A DNA stretch of 64,000 bases, from the NCBI GenBank assembly GCA_016720685.1, contig JADKKC010000011.1:1-64000 (forward strand). The letters are read 5' to 3'. The translations under genes and the position numbers were made by a program. This DNA comes from Zoogloea sp. Its GTDB lineage: Bacteria > Pseudomonadota > Gammaproteobacteria > Burkholderiales > Rhodocyclaceae. Of the stretch, positions 17,636-26,741 are shown one piece after another (position 1 is the stretch's first letter; each line of letters starts with the position of its first letter). The notes under the pieces are model-generated. The model searched no databases. It was not told where the DNA came from and was given only the letters and a program-made list of their open reading frames with translations.

Positions 17636-19159
17636 TTAGCTCCGTGAAATGAGGTTCAGATCAAGCTGGCCCAGCGCCTCTTCCGACTCCAACTTGCTGG
17701 CCGCGTCATTACGCTGGTTTTCGACGCCGGAAAGGTACTCGGGGGTCACGTCACCGGTGACATAGAAGCCGTCGAAACACGAGGTTTCGAAAACCGTGAT
17801 GGCCGGGTTGATCGCCTGCACCGCCGCCTTGAGGTCGTCCAGCTCCTGGTAGATCAGGGCGTCGGCACCAATCTCGCGGCAGATCTCCTCTTCGTTGCGG
17901 GTGCCAGCAATAAGCTCGTTCTTGGTCGGCATGTCGATGCCGTAGACGTTGGCATAGCGCACCGGGGGCGCAGCCGATGCCATGTACACCTTGGTTGCGC
18001 CAGCATCGCGGGCCATTTGCACGATCTCCCGGCTGGTCGTACCACGCACGATGGAATCATCCACCAGCAACACGGCCTTGCCCTTGAACTCCTGATGGAT
18101 CGTGTTGAGTTTCTGGCGTACGGATTTCTTGCGGATCGCCTGGCCCGGCATGATGAAGGTGCGACCAATGTAGCGGTTCTTGACGAAGCCTTCGCGGTAA
18201 GGCGCGTTCAGGTGGTGGGCCATTTCCATCGCCGACGGACGGCTCGAATCGGGAATCGGAATCACCACGTCGATCTTCAGGTGCGGCATGGTTGCGCGCA
18301 GCTTGCGGGCGAGGAATTCGCCCATCTTGATACGTGCGTCATACACCGAGATGCCGTCGATCAGTGAATCCGGACGAGCCAGGTAAACGAATTCGAACAT
18401 GCACGGCGCTTGCACCGTGTGGGTTGCACACTGGCGGCTGTGGAAGCGGCCTTCGGTATCGATCAGGATCGCCTCGCCCGGGGCCACATCGCGCACCAGC
18501 TTGAACCCCATCACATCAAGGGCGACGCTCTCGGAAGCCACCAGCCATTCGGTGCCGTTCGGCGTGTCCTGGCGACCGATGACCAGCGGGCGGATACCGT
18601 ACGGGTCACGGAAGGCCACCAGGCCGGTACCGGAGATCATGGCCACGGCGGCATAGGCTCCACGGCAGCGGCGATGCACGCCGGCGACTGCGGTAAACAC
18701 CGTTTCTTCATCAAGGCGGAAGCTCCTGGCTGCAGCCTGAAGCTCATGGGCCAACACGTTGAGCAGCACTTCGGAGTCGGAGTTGGTGTTGATATGCCGA
18801 AGATCGGACAAGAACATCTCCCGCTTCAGCTCTTCCGAATTCGTCAGGTTGCCGTTGTGGGCCAGCATCAGCCCGAACGGTGAATTCACATAAAAAGGCT
18901 GCGCTTCGGCCGCCGCGGACGCCGAGCCGGCCGTCGGGTAGCGCACGTGGGCAATGCCCCAATTGCCGGGCAGATCGCGCATGTTGCGAGTGCGGAACAC
19001 ATCGCGCACGAGCCCTGAGCCCTTGTGCATGTGGAAACGCCCACTTTCCGCTGTCGCAATACCCGCTGCGTCCTGCCCCCGGTGCTGAAGCACCTGCAGG
19101 CCGTCATAAAGAAGCTGATTGACGGGTGTCGTCGCTACTACGCCCAGAATCCCACACAT
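17636..19159 (-). CDS. purF: Amidophosphoribosyltransferase
   Basis: First committed step of purine synthesis: PRPP plus glutamine gives phosphoribosylamine. The 507-residue protein starts MCGILGVV, so Cys2 becomes the glutaminase nucleophile without a propeptide. The PRPP-binding loop VLLVDDSIVRGTTSREIV lies near residues 365-380. Gene order cvpA-purF-metZ is typical. The start is 10 bases after the cvpA stop. Confidence 0.98.
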   Translation of the reverse strand: MCGILGVVATTPVNQLLYDGLQVLQHRGQDAAGIATAESGRFHMHKGSGLVRDVFRTRNMRDLPGNWGIAHVRYPTAGSASAAAEAQPFYVNSPFGLMLAHNGNLTNSEELKREMFLSDLRHINTNSDSEVLLNVLAHELQAAARSFRLDEETVFTAVAGVHRRCRGAYAAVAMISGTGLVAFRDPYGIRPLVIGRQDTPNGTEWLVASESVALDVMGFKLVRDVAPGEAILIDTEGRFHSRQCATHTVQAPCMFEFVYLARPDSLIDGISVYDARIKMGEFLARKLRATMPHLKIDVVIPIPDSSRPSAMEMAHHLNAPYREGFVKNRYIGRTFIMPGQAIRKKSVRQKLNTIHQEFKGKAVLLVDDSIVRGTTSREIVQMARDAGATKVYMASAAPPVRYANVYGIDMPTKNELIAGTRNEEEICREIGADALIYQELDDLKAAVQAINPAITVFETSCFDGFYVTGDVTPEYLSGVENQRNDAASKLESEEALGQLDLNLISRS

Positions 19160-19169
19160 TTCAAACCAC

Positions 19170-19661
19170 CTATCGGTATCGAAGTCTTTTTGCCAACGGC
19201 TCGGGAAGCCAAGGTCTGGAGGCCGTCACTGCGGTTTCGAGGGGTGCGGACAGGCTCGCCTCTTGCCACCAGACCTCCTTCGCGAACCCACTCATGCCGA
19301 CGAGCAAGGCCAATGCAAATACGATCAAACCGCCCCTGACGGCGCCAAAGCAGGCGCCGAGAAAACGGTCGACAACCCCAAGCCCGGCCGCGCGAATCAG
19401 TTCGCCCAAGGCCCGGCGCAGGATCGCCACCAGAATGAGAACAGCAACAAAAATGATCAGAAATGACGCCGGCCCCTGCAGCAAAGGCTCGGCAACCCAT
19501 CGAGCCGCCAGAGGCTGAACCTGCGGCATGAATGATTTTGCTGCTACAAACGCCAGCAACCAGGCTCCCAGCGCCAGCACCTCGGACAACAGCCCGCGCC
19601 AGAATCCAAGCGCGGCAGACAGACCGACGAGGGCGAGGAGCGCGTAATCGAATCCGCTCAA
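19170..19661 (-). CDS. cvpA: CvpA family membrane protein
   Basis: A four-helix inner membrane protein of about 163 residues, known in E. coli for colicin V production and envelope stress resistance. The conserved N-terminal segment FDYALLALVGLSAALGFWRG is directly preceded by a TTG (19661), 13 bases after the upstream stop, and there is no ATG or GTG nearby in this frame, so TTG is the likely start. The open frame extends upstream to 19772 but would then overlap the SPOR gene. It is located between the SPOR gene and purF. Confidence 0.88.
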   Translation of the reverse strand: MSGFDYALLALVGLSAALGFWRGLLSEVLALGAWLLAFVAAKSFMPQVQPLAARWVAEPLLQGPASFLIIFVAVLILVAILRRALGELIRAAGLGVVDRFLGACFGAVRGGLIVFALALLVGMSGFAKEVWWQEASLSAPLETAVTASRPWLPEPLAKRLRYR

Positions 19662-19674
19662 AAGCCTGCGCTTC

Positions 19675-20448
19675 TCACTGTTTGGCGGCCACTGACGCCT
19701 GTACGCCCAGAATCTTCTGAATGCGTACAGCGGCCTTGTCGGCCGCCGCCTTGTTCGGGAAGGGGCCCGCACGAACCCGCACCTTGTCGCCTACGGTTTC
19801 CGTGTAGGAAGGATAGCCTTCAGCCTTCAGCTTTGCGCGCAGAATCGCCACGTTGCCGGCTTCGCGGTATGCACCGAGAGAAACGAGGTGCGCCTTGCCG
19901 GGCGCCTCGTCCTTCGGGCTGCCACCCGCCAGCAAGGCCTTGGCGCGATCAGCCTCGGCGTGGGCTTTCTCACGCGCCTTGTCCTTTTCCTTCTCGCGCT
20001 CCCGCTCCTTCTGCTTTGCATCGGGCTTGGGCGCATCCGGCTTGGATTCGGCTTTCCTGGCTTCGGGCCTGACCAACTCGGACTTGGGGCCCTCGGTCTT
20101 TTTAGGCGGAGGAATAAGCTCTTCACCGGGCTTGAAAACCGGACTTGCCGTGTCCGGATCAGACCTGCGCCGGGCTCCGTCGTCCACGATCGGAGGCGCG
20201 CTTTCTTCCGCTATAACACCGGCCACGGGCTGACTGGGTGCGGGCCCCTTGCCGGTAATCACGCGGGACGTGAAGTTGCTGCCTTCCTGGCTGGGAATGC
20301 GTATCTGAACGTCCTGCGAGGGCGGACGGGGTTCGTGGTCCATCACCATCGGCAATACGATAGCCGCGGCCAGAGCCAGTGCAGCAGAGCCGACGAGGCG
20401 TCTGCGAGCACGTTTTTTCAGGTCGATCTGAGAGTCGTTGTCGGCCAT
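19675..20448 (-). CDS. SPOR-domain inner membrane protein (DedD-like)
   Basis: A 257-residue protein with an N-terminal cytoplasmic basic stretch (KKRARRR), one membrane helix (about residues 18-36), a long charged periplasmic linker including an alternating Lys/Glu/Arg segment (about 140-170), and a C-terminal SPOR domain (from HLVSLGAYREAGNVAILRAK to VRAGPFPNKAAADKA) that binds denuded septal peptidoglycan. This is the DedD architecture, and dedD-cvpA-purF is a conserved order. A role at the division site is inferred from the family. Confidence 0.87.
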   Translation of the reverse strand: MADNDSQIDLKKRARRRLVGSAALALAAAIVLPMVMDHEPRPPSQDVQIRIPSQEGSNFTSRVITGKGPAPSQPVAGVIAEESAPPIVDDGARRRSDPDTASPVFKPGEELIPPPKKTEGPKSELVRPEARKAESKPDAPKPDAKQKEREREKEKDKAREKAHAEADRAKALLAGGSPKDEAPGKAHLVSLGAYREAGNVAILRAKLKAEGYPSYTETVGDKVRVRAGPFPNKAAADKAAVRIQKILGVQASVAAKQ

Positions 20449-20462
20449 TCTTGCTGCAATAC

Positions 20463-21737
20463 CTATTGCGGCGCATTCCGGGCGGCCATGACTTCAGCCA
20501 CAGTCAGGAAAGAGCCAAAGACTACAATTCTATCACCCTCGGCCGCCCGACCGACTGCGACCTCGTACGCACTAGCCGGCGAAACGTATTCGGCAATATC
20601 GCCGGAGACGCCGACTTCCCGCAGGATCGCAGCCAGTTTCTCCGCGCCAAGTCCGCGCGGCCCCGGCAGGCTCGCCACCAGCCAGTGGTCGATGCGGTCA
20701 CGCAGCAGGCGAACCACGCCGGCCACATCCTTGTCTGCCAGCATCCCGATCACCGCCCAGGTTTCCGGAAAAAAACCCATGCTGGCCAGGTTCTCGTTAA
20801 GAACTCCGGCCGCCTGCGGGTTGTGGGCGACATCCAGCACAATGCTCGGACGCCCCGGCAAGACCTGGAAGCGCCCCGGAAGCTCGACGAGCATGAAACC
20901 CTGCCGGATCGCCTGCATCGGCACAGGCAGGATGTCACGCACGGATTCGCAGGCCGCCATGACGGCAGCCGCGTTGAGCAACTGATTCGCGCCCCGCAGC
21001 GACGGATAGGCCAGCCCGCCCCGCCGGCTTCCGCCCGCGGTCCAGAAGGCCCACTGGTTCTGGTCACCGGAAAAACCAAAGTCGCGCCCACTGACCCACA
21101 GCCTGGCACCAATCGCCTCGGCATGCGCTAGCAGCGAAGCAGGCGGTTGCGGATCACTGCAGATCGCCGGACGACCGGCACGGAAAATTCCGGCCTTCTC
21201 GAATCCGATGGCCTCGCGATTGTCGCCAAGGTAGTCCATGTGATCCATCGCCACGCTGGTAACGATGGCGCAATCAGGCTCGAACACATTCACGGCATCC
21301 AGGCGGCCGCCAAGGCCCACTTCAAGGATGATTGCTTCAAGCCCGGCGCGGCAAAAGGCAACCCATGCGGCCAGCGTACCGTGCTCGAAGTAAGTGAGAG
21401 GAATGTCGCCGCGGGCACGCTCGACCTCGGCGAAGGCGTCGACGAGGACCGCGTCTTCGACATCCCGGCCGTCGATGCGCACGCGCTCGTTGTACCGGAG
21501 CAGGTGCGGGGACGTATACAGACCGACGCGGTAACCTGCCGCCAACAATACAGCTTCAAGCAGGGCACAGGTCGAGCCCTTGCCGTTGGTGCCGCCTACG
21601 GTAAACACCGGGCAGGTCTGGGGAAGATCAAGGGCGTCGCGAACCGCGCGTACCCGGTCGAGGCCGAGCTGGATCGACTGACCATGGCGCGCTTCCAGCA
21701 GGCTCAGCCAGCCGTCAAGAGTTTCAGGCAACTGCAT
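20463..21737 (-). CDS. folC: Dihydrofolate synthase/folylpolyglutamate synthase
   Basis: Adds glutamate to dihydropteroate and later to reduced folates. The 424 residues carry the Mur-ligase-type ATP loop GGTNGKGST (about 47-55) and the FolC signature YTSPHLLRYNERVRIDG. It lies between accD and the SPOR gene, the order seen in E. coli and relatives (accD-folC-dedD-cvpA-purF). It starts only 1 base after the accD stop. Confidence 0.96.
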   Translation of the reverse strand: MQLPETLDGWLSLLEARHGQSIQLGLDRVRAVRDALDLPQTCPVFTVGGTNGKGSTCALLEAVLLAAGYRVGLYTSPHLLRYNERVRIDGRDVEDAVLVDAFAEVERARGDIPLTYFEHGTLAAWVAFCRAGLEAIILEVGLGGRLDAVNVFEPDCAIVTSVAMDHMDYLGDNREAIGFEKAGIFRAGRPAICSDPQPPASLLAHAEAIGARLWVSGRDFGFSGDQNQWAFWTAGGSRRGGLAYPSLRGANQLLNAAAVMAACESVRDILPVPMQAIRQGFMLVELPGRFQVLPGRPSIVLDVAHNPQAAGVLNENLASMGFFPETWAVIGMLADKDVAGVVRLLRDRIDHWLVASLPGPRGLGAEKLAAILREVGVSGDIAEYVSPASAYEVAVGRAAEGDRIVVFGSFLTVAEVMAARNAPQ

Positions 21738-21738
21738 A

Positions 21739-22614
21739 TCAGGAGGCGGAGCGAACGGAGGACTGGCGAGTCAGAAGGGTGAGCAGTTCGGCAAGACGGT
21801 CACGCAATTCACGGCGGTCAACGATCATGTCGATGGCACCCTTCTCGAGCAGGAACTCGGAACGCTGGAAGCCCGGAGGCAGGGTTTCGCGCACGGTCTG
21901 CTCGATCACGCGGGGGCCGGCAAAGCCGATCAGCGCGCCAGGTTCGGCAATCACCAGATCGCCCATGAAGGCGAAACTGGCCGACACGCCACCCATCGTC
22001 GGATCGGTAAGGAGCGTAATGAAAGGCAGCTTGCGATCAGCCAGACGGGTAATCCCGGCGGTGGTCTTGGCCATCTGCATCAACGAGAACAGGCCTTCCT
22101 GCATCCGCGCACCGCCCGAAGCGGTCACGCAGACAAACGGCAGTCGCTGTTCGACGGCAGCCCGAACGCCACGCATAAAGCGCTCGCCGACAACCGAGCC
22201 CATCGATCCGCCCATGAACTCGAACTCGAAACATGCAATCACCACAGGCACGGTCTTGATCGAGCCCTGCACGACAACCATCGCATCGGTCTCCTCGGAG
22301 TCCTCGCTGGCCGCCACGAGACGGTCGGGATAGCGCTTGGAATCCTTGAACTTCAGCGGATCGATCGGCACCACTTCAGAACCGATCTCGAACTGGCCTT
22401 CCGGATCGAGAAGATACTCGAGACGCTGACGAGCCCGGATGCGCTGGTGATGCCCGCACTTGGGACACACGTTGAGATTGCTTTCGAGATCCGAGCGATA
22501 CAACACCGCCTCGCAGGCCGGACACTTGCTCCACAAGCCCTCGGGAATCGCCTTGCGACCCGATGGCGCATCGCGCTTGATCTTCGGTGGCAGCAGTTTT
22601 TTCAACCAGCTCAT
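21739..22614 (-). CDS. accD: Acetyl-CoA carboxylase carboxyltransferase subunit beta
   Basis: With AccA it transfers the carboxyl group from biotin to acetyl-CoA, starting fatty acid synthesis. The 291-residue protein has the N-terminal zinc ribbon with four Cys (CPACEAVLYRSDLE, then NVCPKCGHH, about residues 33-56) and the crotonase-like core (CVTASGGARMQEG). Its ATG shares one base with the trpA stop, so the two are translationally coupled. trpA-accD-folC is a common betaproteobacterial order. Confidence 0.98.
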   Translation of the reverse strand: MSWLKKLLPPKIKRDAPSGRKAIPEGLWSKCPACEAVLYRSDLESNLNVCPKCGHHQRIRARQRLEYLLDPEGQFEIGSEVVPIDPLKFKDSKRYPDRLVAASEDSEETDAMVVVQGSIKTVPVVIACFEFEFMGGSMGSVVGERFMRGVRAAVEQRLPFVCVTASGGARMQEGLFSLMQMAKTTAGITRLADRKLPFITLLTDPTMGGVSASFAFMGDLVIAEPGALIGFAGPRVIEQTVRETLPPGFQRSEFLLEKGAIDMIVDRRELRDRLAELLTLLTRQSSVRSAS

Positions 22615-23423
22615 CAGCGCTCTCCCGCGTTGTCGATGGCCGTGCGGATGCTGCGCAGGAAGGCGGTGACCTTCGCCGGCGCCTCTTCACGGCTGCTTTG
22701 TTCGATTTCCTCGATGATCCGGCTGCCGATCACCACGGCATCCGCCAGGGTCGCGATGCGCGCCGCGGTGGCCGCATCACGGATGCCGAAGCCGACACCG
22801 ACCGGCATGCCGACTTTTTCGCGAATCACCGGGATGCGCCGGGCGACTTCGTCCAGATCCAGGCTTGCCGAACCCGTCACACCTTTGAGGGAAACGTAGT
22901 AGATGTAGCCACTGCCAACAGCCGCCACATCGGCAAAACGCTGCTCGGTGGACGTGGGGGCCAGCAGGAAGACCGGATCAAGGCCAACAGCGCGGCAGGT
23001 TTGCGCGAAAGGGACGCACTCTTCAGGCGGGTAATCAACCACCAGCACGCCATCGACGCCCGCATCGGCTGCCGCGCGGGCAAAGGCTTCCGCCCCCATC
23101 GCCTCGATCGGGTTGGCATAGCCCATCAGCACGATGGGGGTTGCATCGCCGGTGGCACGGAAAGCGCGGACGATGTCAAGCACCTTGCGCGTGCTCATGC
23201 CCGCGGCCAGGGCGCGCTCGGAAGCACGCTGGATCGTCGGACCATCGGCCATCGGATCCGAGAACGGAACACCGAGTTCGATGATGTCAGCGCCGCCCGC
23301 AACCAGTGCCTGCATCAGCGGCAAAGTCATTTCGGGTGCGGGATCGCCGGCGGTGATGAACGGAATGAGCGCCTTGCGCCCTTCGTTAGCGAGCCGCTTG
23401 AAAGTTTGTTGGATTGTGGACAT
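22614..23423 (-). CDS. trpA: Tryptophan synthase alpha chain
   Basis: Splits indole-3-glycerol phosphate and channels indole to TrpB. The start MSTIQQTFKRL at 23423 gives 269 residues, the normal length; the open frame reaches further upstream but without homology. Family motifs are ALIPFITAGDP (about 18-28), ELGVPFSDPMADGP and the phosphate-binding GVGFGIRDA. It follows trpB by 55 bases. Confidence 0.97.
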   Translation of the reverse strand: MSTIQQTFKRLANEGRKALIPFITAGDPAPEMTLPLMQALVAGGADIIELGVPFSDPMADGPTIQRASERALAAGMSTRKVLDIVRAFRATGDATPIVLMGYANPIEAMGAEAFARAAADAGVDGVLVVDYPPEECVPFAQTCRAVGLDPVFLLAPTSTEQRFADVAAVGSGYIYYVSLKGVTGSASLDLDEVARRIPVIREKVGMPVGVGFGIRDAATAARIATLADAVVIGSRIIEEIEQSSREEAPAKVTAFLRSIRTAIDNAGER

Positions 23424-23478
23424 GGACGGGTATGAATGGTCGGCGGCCCCGCCGGAAAAACCGACGAGGCCGCGAAGA

Positions 23479-24691
23479 TCAGAACTGGATGCCGGATTTC
23501 TCGGCGACGGTATGCATATCCTTGTCGCCGCGACCGGAAAGATTGACCAGCAGCACCTTGTCTTTCGGCAGGGTCGGCGCCAGCTTGGCTGCATAGGCCA
23601 GGGCGTGGGACGACTCCAGCGCCGGAATGATGCCTTCGAAACGGCACAGGTCGTGGAAGGCCTGCAGCGCTTCGGCATCCGTGATCCCGACGTACTCGGC
23701 ACGCAGGCTATCTTTCAGCCACGCATGCTCTGGGCCCACGCCGGGGTAATCGAGGCCCGCCGAAATGGAATGCGTTTCGATGATTTGCCCGTCTTCGTTC
23801 TGCAGCAGATAGGTACGGTTGCCGTGCAGCACACCGGGACGCCCCGCCGACAACGACGCCGCATGCTGACCGGTCTCGATGCCGCTGCCAGCCGCTTCGA
23901 CACCGATGAGACGGACTTTGTCGTGGCCGATATACGGATGGAAGATCCCCATCGCGTTCGAGCCGCCACCGACACAGGCGATCACGTAATCCGGCTGGCG
24001 GCCGGCCATCTCGGGCATCTGTTCGATGCACTCCTTGCCAATGACCGCCTGAAAGTCGCGCACCATCATCGGGTAGGGATGCGGCCCCGCGACCGTGCCA
24101 ATGATGTAGAAGGTATTGCCGATGTTTGTGACCCAGTCGCGCATCGCCTCGTTGAGCGCATCCTTGAGGGTCTTTGGAGCCGCTCTCCACCGGAACGACC
24201 GTGGCGCCGAGAAGCTTCATGCGGTAGACGTTGGCGGCCTGACGGCGCACGTCTTCCGAGCCCATGTAAACCACGCACTCCATACCGTAGCGGGCGGCAA
24301 CCGTCGCCGTCGCAACTCCGTGCTGACCAGCCCCCGTTTCGGCGATAACCCGCGGCTTGCCCATGCGCCGGGCCAGCATGGCCTGGCCGATGCAGTTATT
24401 GATCTTGTGCGCGCCGGTATGGTTGAGATCTTCCCGCTTGAGATAGATCTGCGCGCCGCCGAGCAGGTCAGACAAGCGTTTGGCGTGGTAGATCGGGCTC
24501 GGACGGCCGACGTAGTGCTTGAGCTCGTACTCGAACTCGGCAATAAATGCGGGATCCTGCTGGGCCACTTCGTAGGCCTGCCGCAGTTCGGTCAGCGCCG
24601 GGATCAGGGTCTCCGCGACAAACACACCGCCATAGGGACCGAAATGGCCGCGCGCGTCGGGTAGATCGTAAGGGGCATCAGCCATGTGCAT
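23479..24691 (-). CDS. trpB: Tryptophan synthase beta chain, frameshifted
   Basis: Joins indole and serine to make tryptophan with PLP. The N-terminal part starts MHMADAPYDLPDARG at 24691 (GGAG 6 bases upstream) and includes the PLP lysine in NHTGAHKINN and the ETGAGQHG loop. After VPVESGSK the frame is lost; the next frame resumes at TLKDAL-like sequence and MRDWVTNIGNTFYIIGT and runs to the normal C-terminus. The cause is one extra base near 24173-24175 (an A-run on the coding strand, AAAG instead of AAG). Both halves are intact and conserved, so a sequencing error is most likely. The start overlaps the trpF stop. Confidence 0.95.
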
Positions 24692-25301
24692 TTTGGACTC
24701 CGGCAACAAATTCGGTGATTCGGTCAGCATCCTTGATTCCCTTCGCCGCTTCGACACCGCTCGACACGTCCACAGCCCACGGCTGAACGCATCTCACAGC
24801 CTCGGCCACATTCCCGGCATGCAGGCCACCGGAAAGAATCAGGGGCAAAGGCAGCCCGGAAGGAATGAGCGACCAGTCGAAAGTTTCTCCACCACCACCA
24901 TAGCCTTCAACAAAGGCGTCCAGAAGCAAACCCTGGGCGCAAGGGAAGGAAGCTGCGTATTTTAACAGATCGAGCCCCGGCCGCATCCGCCCAGCCTTGA
25001 TGTACGGCAGGCCGAAGCCGACACAGTCTGCCTCGGTCTCGTCGCCATGAAACTGCAAAACCTGCAGTGGCACGGCTTCCAGCGCATTTTCGACATAGTC
25101 ACGCCCGGCGTTCACGAACAATCCGACCGTTGTGACAAAAGGCGGAATCAGACGGGCAAGTTCGGCCGCCCTCTCGAAACTTACGAATCGGGGACTGGGC
25201 GGGTAGAAAACAAAACCGATCGCGTCGGCGCCGGCACTGACCGCAGCGCGAACGTCTTCTTCGCGGGTCAGGCCGCAGATCTTGATACGGGTGCGATGCA
25301 C
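24678..25301 (-). CDS. trpF: Phosphoribosylanthranilate isomerase
   Basis: Third step of the tryptophan branch: a TIM-barrel isomerase of 207 residues. It starts at a GTG (MHRTRIKICGLTREEDV) 5 bases after truA; an open frame continues upstream inside truA without homology. Catalytic Cys lies in KICGLT and the general acid Asp in SSGVE-type phosphate loop context (PWAVDVSSGVEAA). It ends 13 bases inside trpB. The placement truA-trpF-trpB-trpA is typical for the group. Confidence 0.95.
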   Translation of the reverse strand: MHRTRIKICGLTREEDVRAAVSAGADAIGFVFYPPSPRFVSFERAAELARLIPPFVTTVGLFVNAGRDYVENALEAVPLQVLQFHGDETEADCVGFGLPYIKAGRMRPGLDLLKYAASFPCAQGLLLDAFVEGYGGGGETFDWSLIPSGLPLPLILSGGLHAGNVAEAVRCVQPWAVDVSSGVEAAKGIKDADRITEFVAGVQNAHG

Positions 25302-25306
25302 GGAAG

Positions 25307-26101
25307 TCAGGGAAGCAGCAGTTGGGGAGCAGCGATGATACGCCCCCCGCCCGGCAGCGGCCAACGCGCAGGGTATTCGACACCGCACAGGTAAAGCCCG
25401 TCGGGAGCGAAGGTGGGCGCAGCAAGCGTCCGGTTTCGCACAGCCAACAGTTCAGCCATCCACTCGGCTGGCTTTCGCCCCTTACCGACGAAAACCAGCG
25501 ACCCGACAAGATTGCGGATCATGTGGTGCAAAAAAGCATTGGCGTGAAAATCGAACAGCACGATGTCCCCCCGACGCCGGACCTCGACCGAATGCATGAA
25601 GCGCACCGGAGACTTGGCCTGGCACTCGGCCGCCCTGAACGACGTGAAATCGTGCTCGCCGACGAGACAGGCTGCCGCCGAGCGCATGGCCTCTTCGTCC
25701 AGCGTGCCATGCGTCCAGCCCACTCGCCCGCCGAGCAAGCCCGGCCGAATCCGCCGGTTGAGCAGCACGTAGCGGTAGTGCCGCGACTCCGCACTGAAGC
25801 GGGCATGAAAATCGTCATCCACCTCCACAGCCCACAAAACGCAGACGCTGGCCGGCAAATGACTATTCACGCCCCGCACCCAAGCCTCGAGCGGACGTTT
25901 CGCCACGGTGTCGAAATGGGCCACCTGCATGCTCGCGTGCACACCTGTGTCAGTCCGGCCGGCACAGACGAGTTTCACAGGCGCTTGGGCAATCTGCGCA
26001 AGGGCGTGCTCGACCGCGTTCTGAACGGTCCGGCCATGGGGCTGAATCTGCCAGCCCTCGAAAGCATTGCCGTCATACTCAACGCCTATTGCAACCCTCA
26101 T
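25307..26101 (-). CDS. truA: tRNA pseudouridine(38-40) synthase
   Basis: Modifies uridines 38-40 in the anticodon arm of many tRNAs. The 264-residue protein has the catalytic Asp in AGRTDTGVHA (about residues 47-56) and other TruA segments (GWQIQPHGRTVQ near the start; ASFLHHMIRNLVGSLV-like FLHHMIRNLVGSLV later). The ATG overlaps the stop of the upstream membrane protein gene by 4 bases (ATGA). Confidence 0.97.
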   Translation of the reverse strand: MRVAIGVEYDGNAFEGWQIQPHGRTVQNAVEHALAQIAQAPVKLVCAGRTDTGVHASMQVAHFDTVAKRPLEAWVRGVNSHLPASVCVLWAVEVDDDFHARFSAESRHYRYVLLNRRIRPGLLGGRVGWTHGTLDEEAMRSAAACLVGEHDFTSFRAAECQAKSPVRFMHSVEVRRRGDIVLFDFHANAFLHHMIRNLVGSLVFVGKGRKPAEWMAELLAVRNRTLAAPTFAPDGLYLCGVEYPARWPLPGGGRIIAAPQLLLP

Positions 26102-26694
26102 TTACTCACCAACCAGACCATCAGCACCACCAGGCCCCCAATCGCAAACCGGTCAGGCCAGCGCAGGGGCGTAAACACCACCGTCAAGCTATCCAACTCA
26201 GCACGATCGGAACTTTCTGTCATCAGCGCCCGCCATCCGCCCGGAGGTGGCGATTCCACGTAGCCAAATGCAAGCAGCACTCGAACAGCCAACCGTTCAA
26301 TCGACAGGCCGACACAGCCCAGCGGACGGGCGAGCGCCATCAAGCCGGACACGAGCGTTCTTTCATCGGTTTTTTCCAGAAGAATCGAGACAAGCATGAC
26401 GACAACGAGCAGCCTACCGCCATGAACGAGGGCCATATCAAGCCCCTCGATGGTCGGCCCGGCACGCCCCAGGAACGACAGGAGCGCTTCTCCGGGCGTG
26501 AAAAAGACAAACAGCAAAACCAAAACTACGAGCAGAACGCGGATGCGCCGCAAAAGACGCAAGGTTCGATGCTTCGCGAACAGGACGGACATGACCATAA
26601 CAACAAGCCCGAAGCCCCATAACATGGGGCCTCGGGCTATTTGAAAACATACGACTACTGCCGCCCAGGCGACAAGTCGCGTCGCCGGGTGCAT
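26098..26694 (-). CDS. Integral membrane protein resembling the CbiQ/EcfT transporter component
   Basis: About 198 residues with roughly five hydrophobic segments. The start MHPATRLVAW and the later pattern TDERTLVSGLMALARPLG followed by an amphipathic stretch recall CbiQ/EcfT, the membrane coupling subunit of energy-coupling-factor vitamin and metal importers. The paired Ala-Arg-Gly motifs that contact the ATPase are not evident, and there is no ATPase or substrate subunit nearby, so the assignment is weak. A GTG at 26706 is also in frame. It lies between fimV and truA and overlaps truA by 4 bases. Confidence 0.6.
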   Translation of the reverse strand: MHPATRLVAWAAVVVCFQIARGPMLWGFGLVVMVMSVLFAKHRTLRLLRRIRVLLVVLVLLFVFFTPGEALLSFLGRAGPTIEGLDMALVHGGRLLVVVMLVSILLEKTDERTLVSGLMALARPLGCVGLSIERLAVRVLLAFGYVESPPPGGWRALMTESSDRAELDSLTVVFTPLRWPDRFAIGGLVVLMVWLVSK

Positions 26695-26741
26695 TGCAAT
26701 CGTCACTGCGTCGAGAAGGCTCCGGACTGCAAGCCGCCCTA

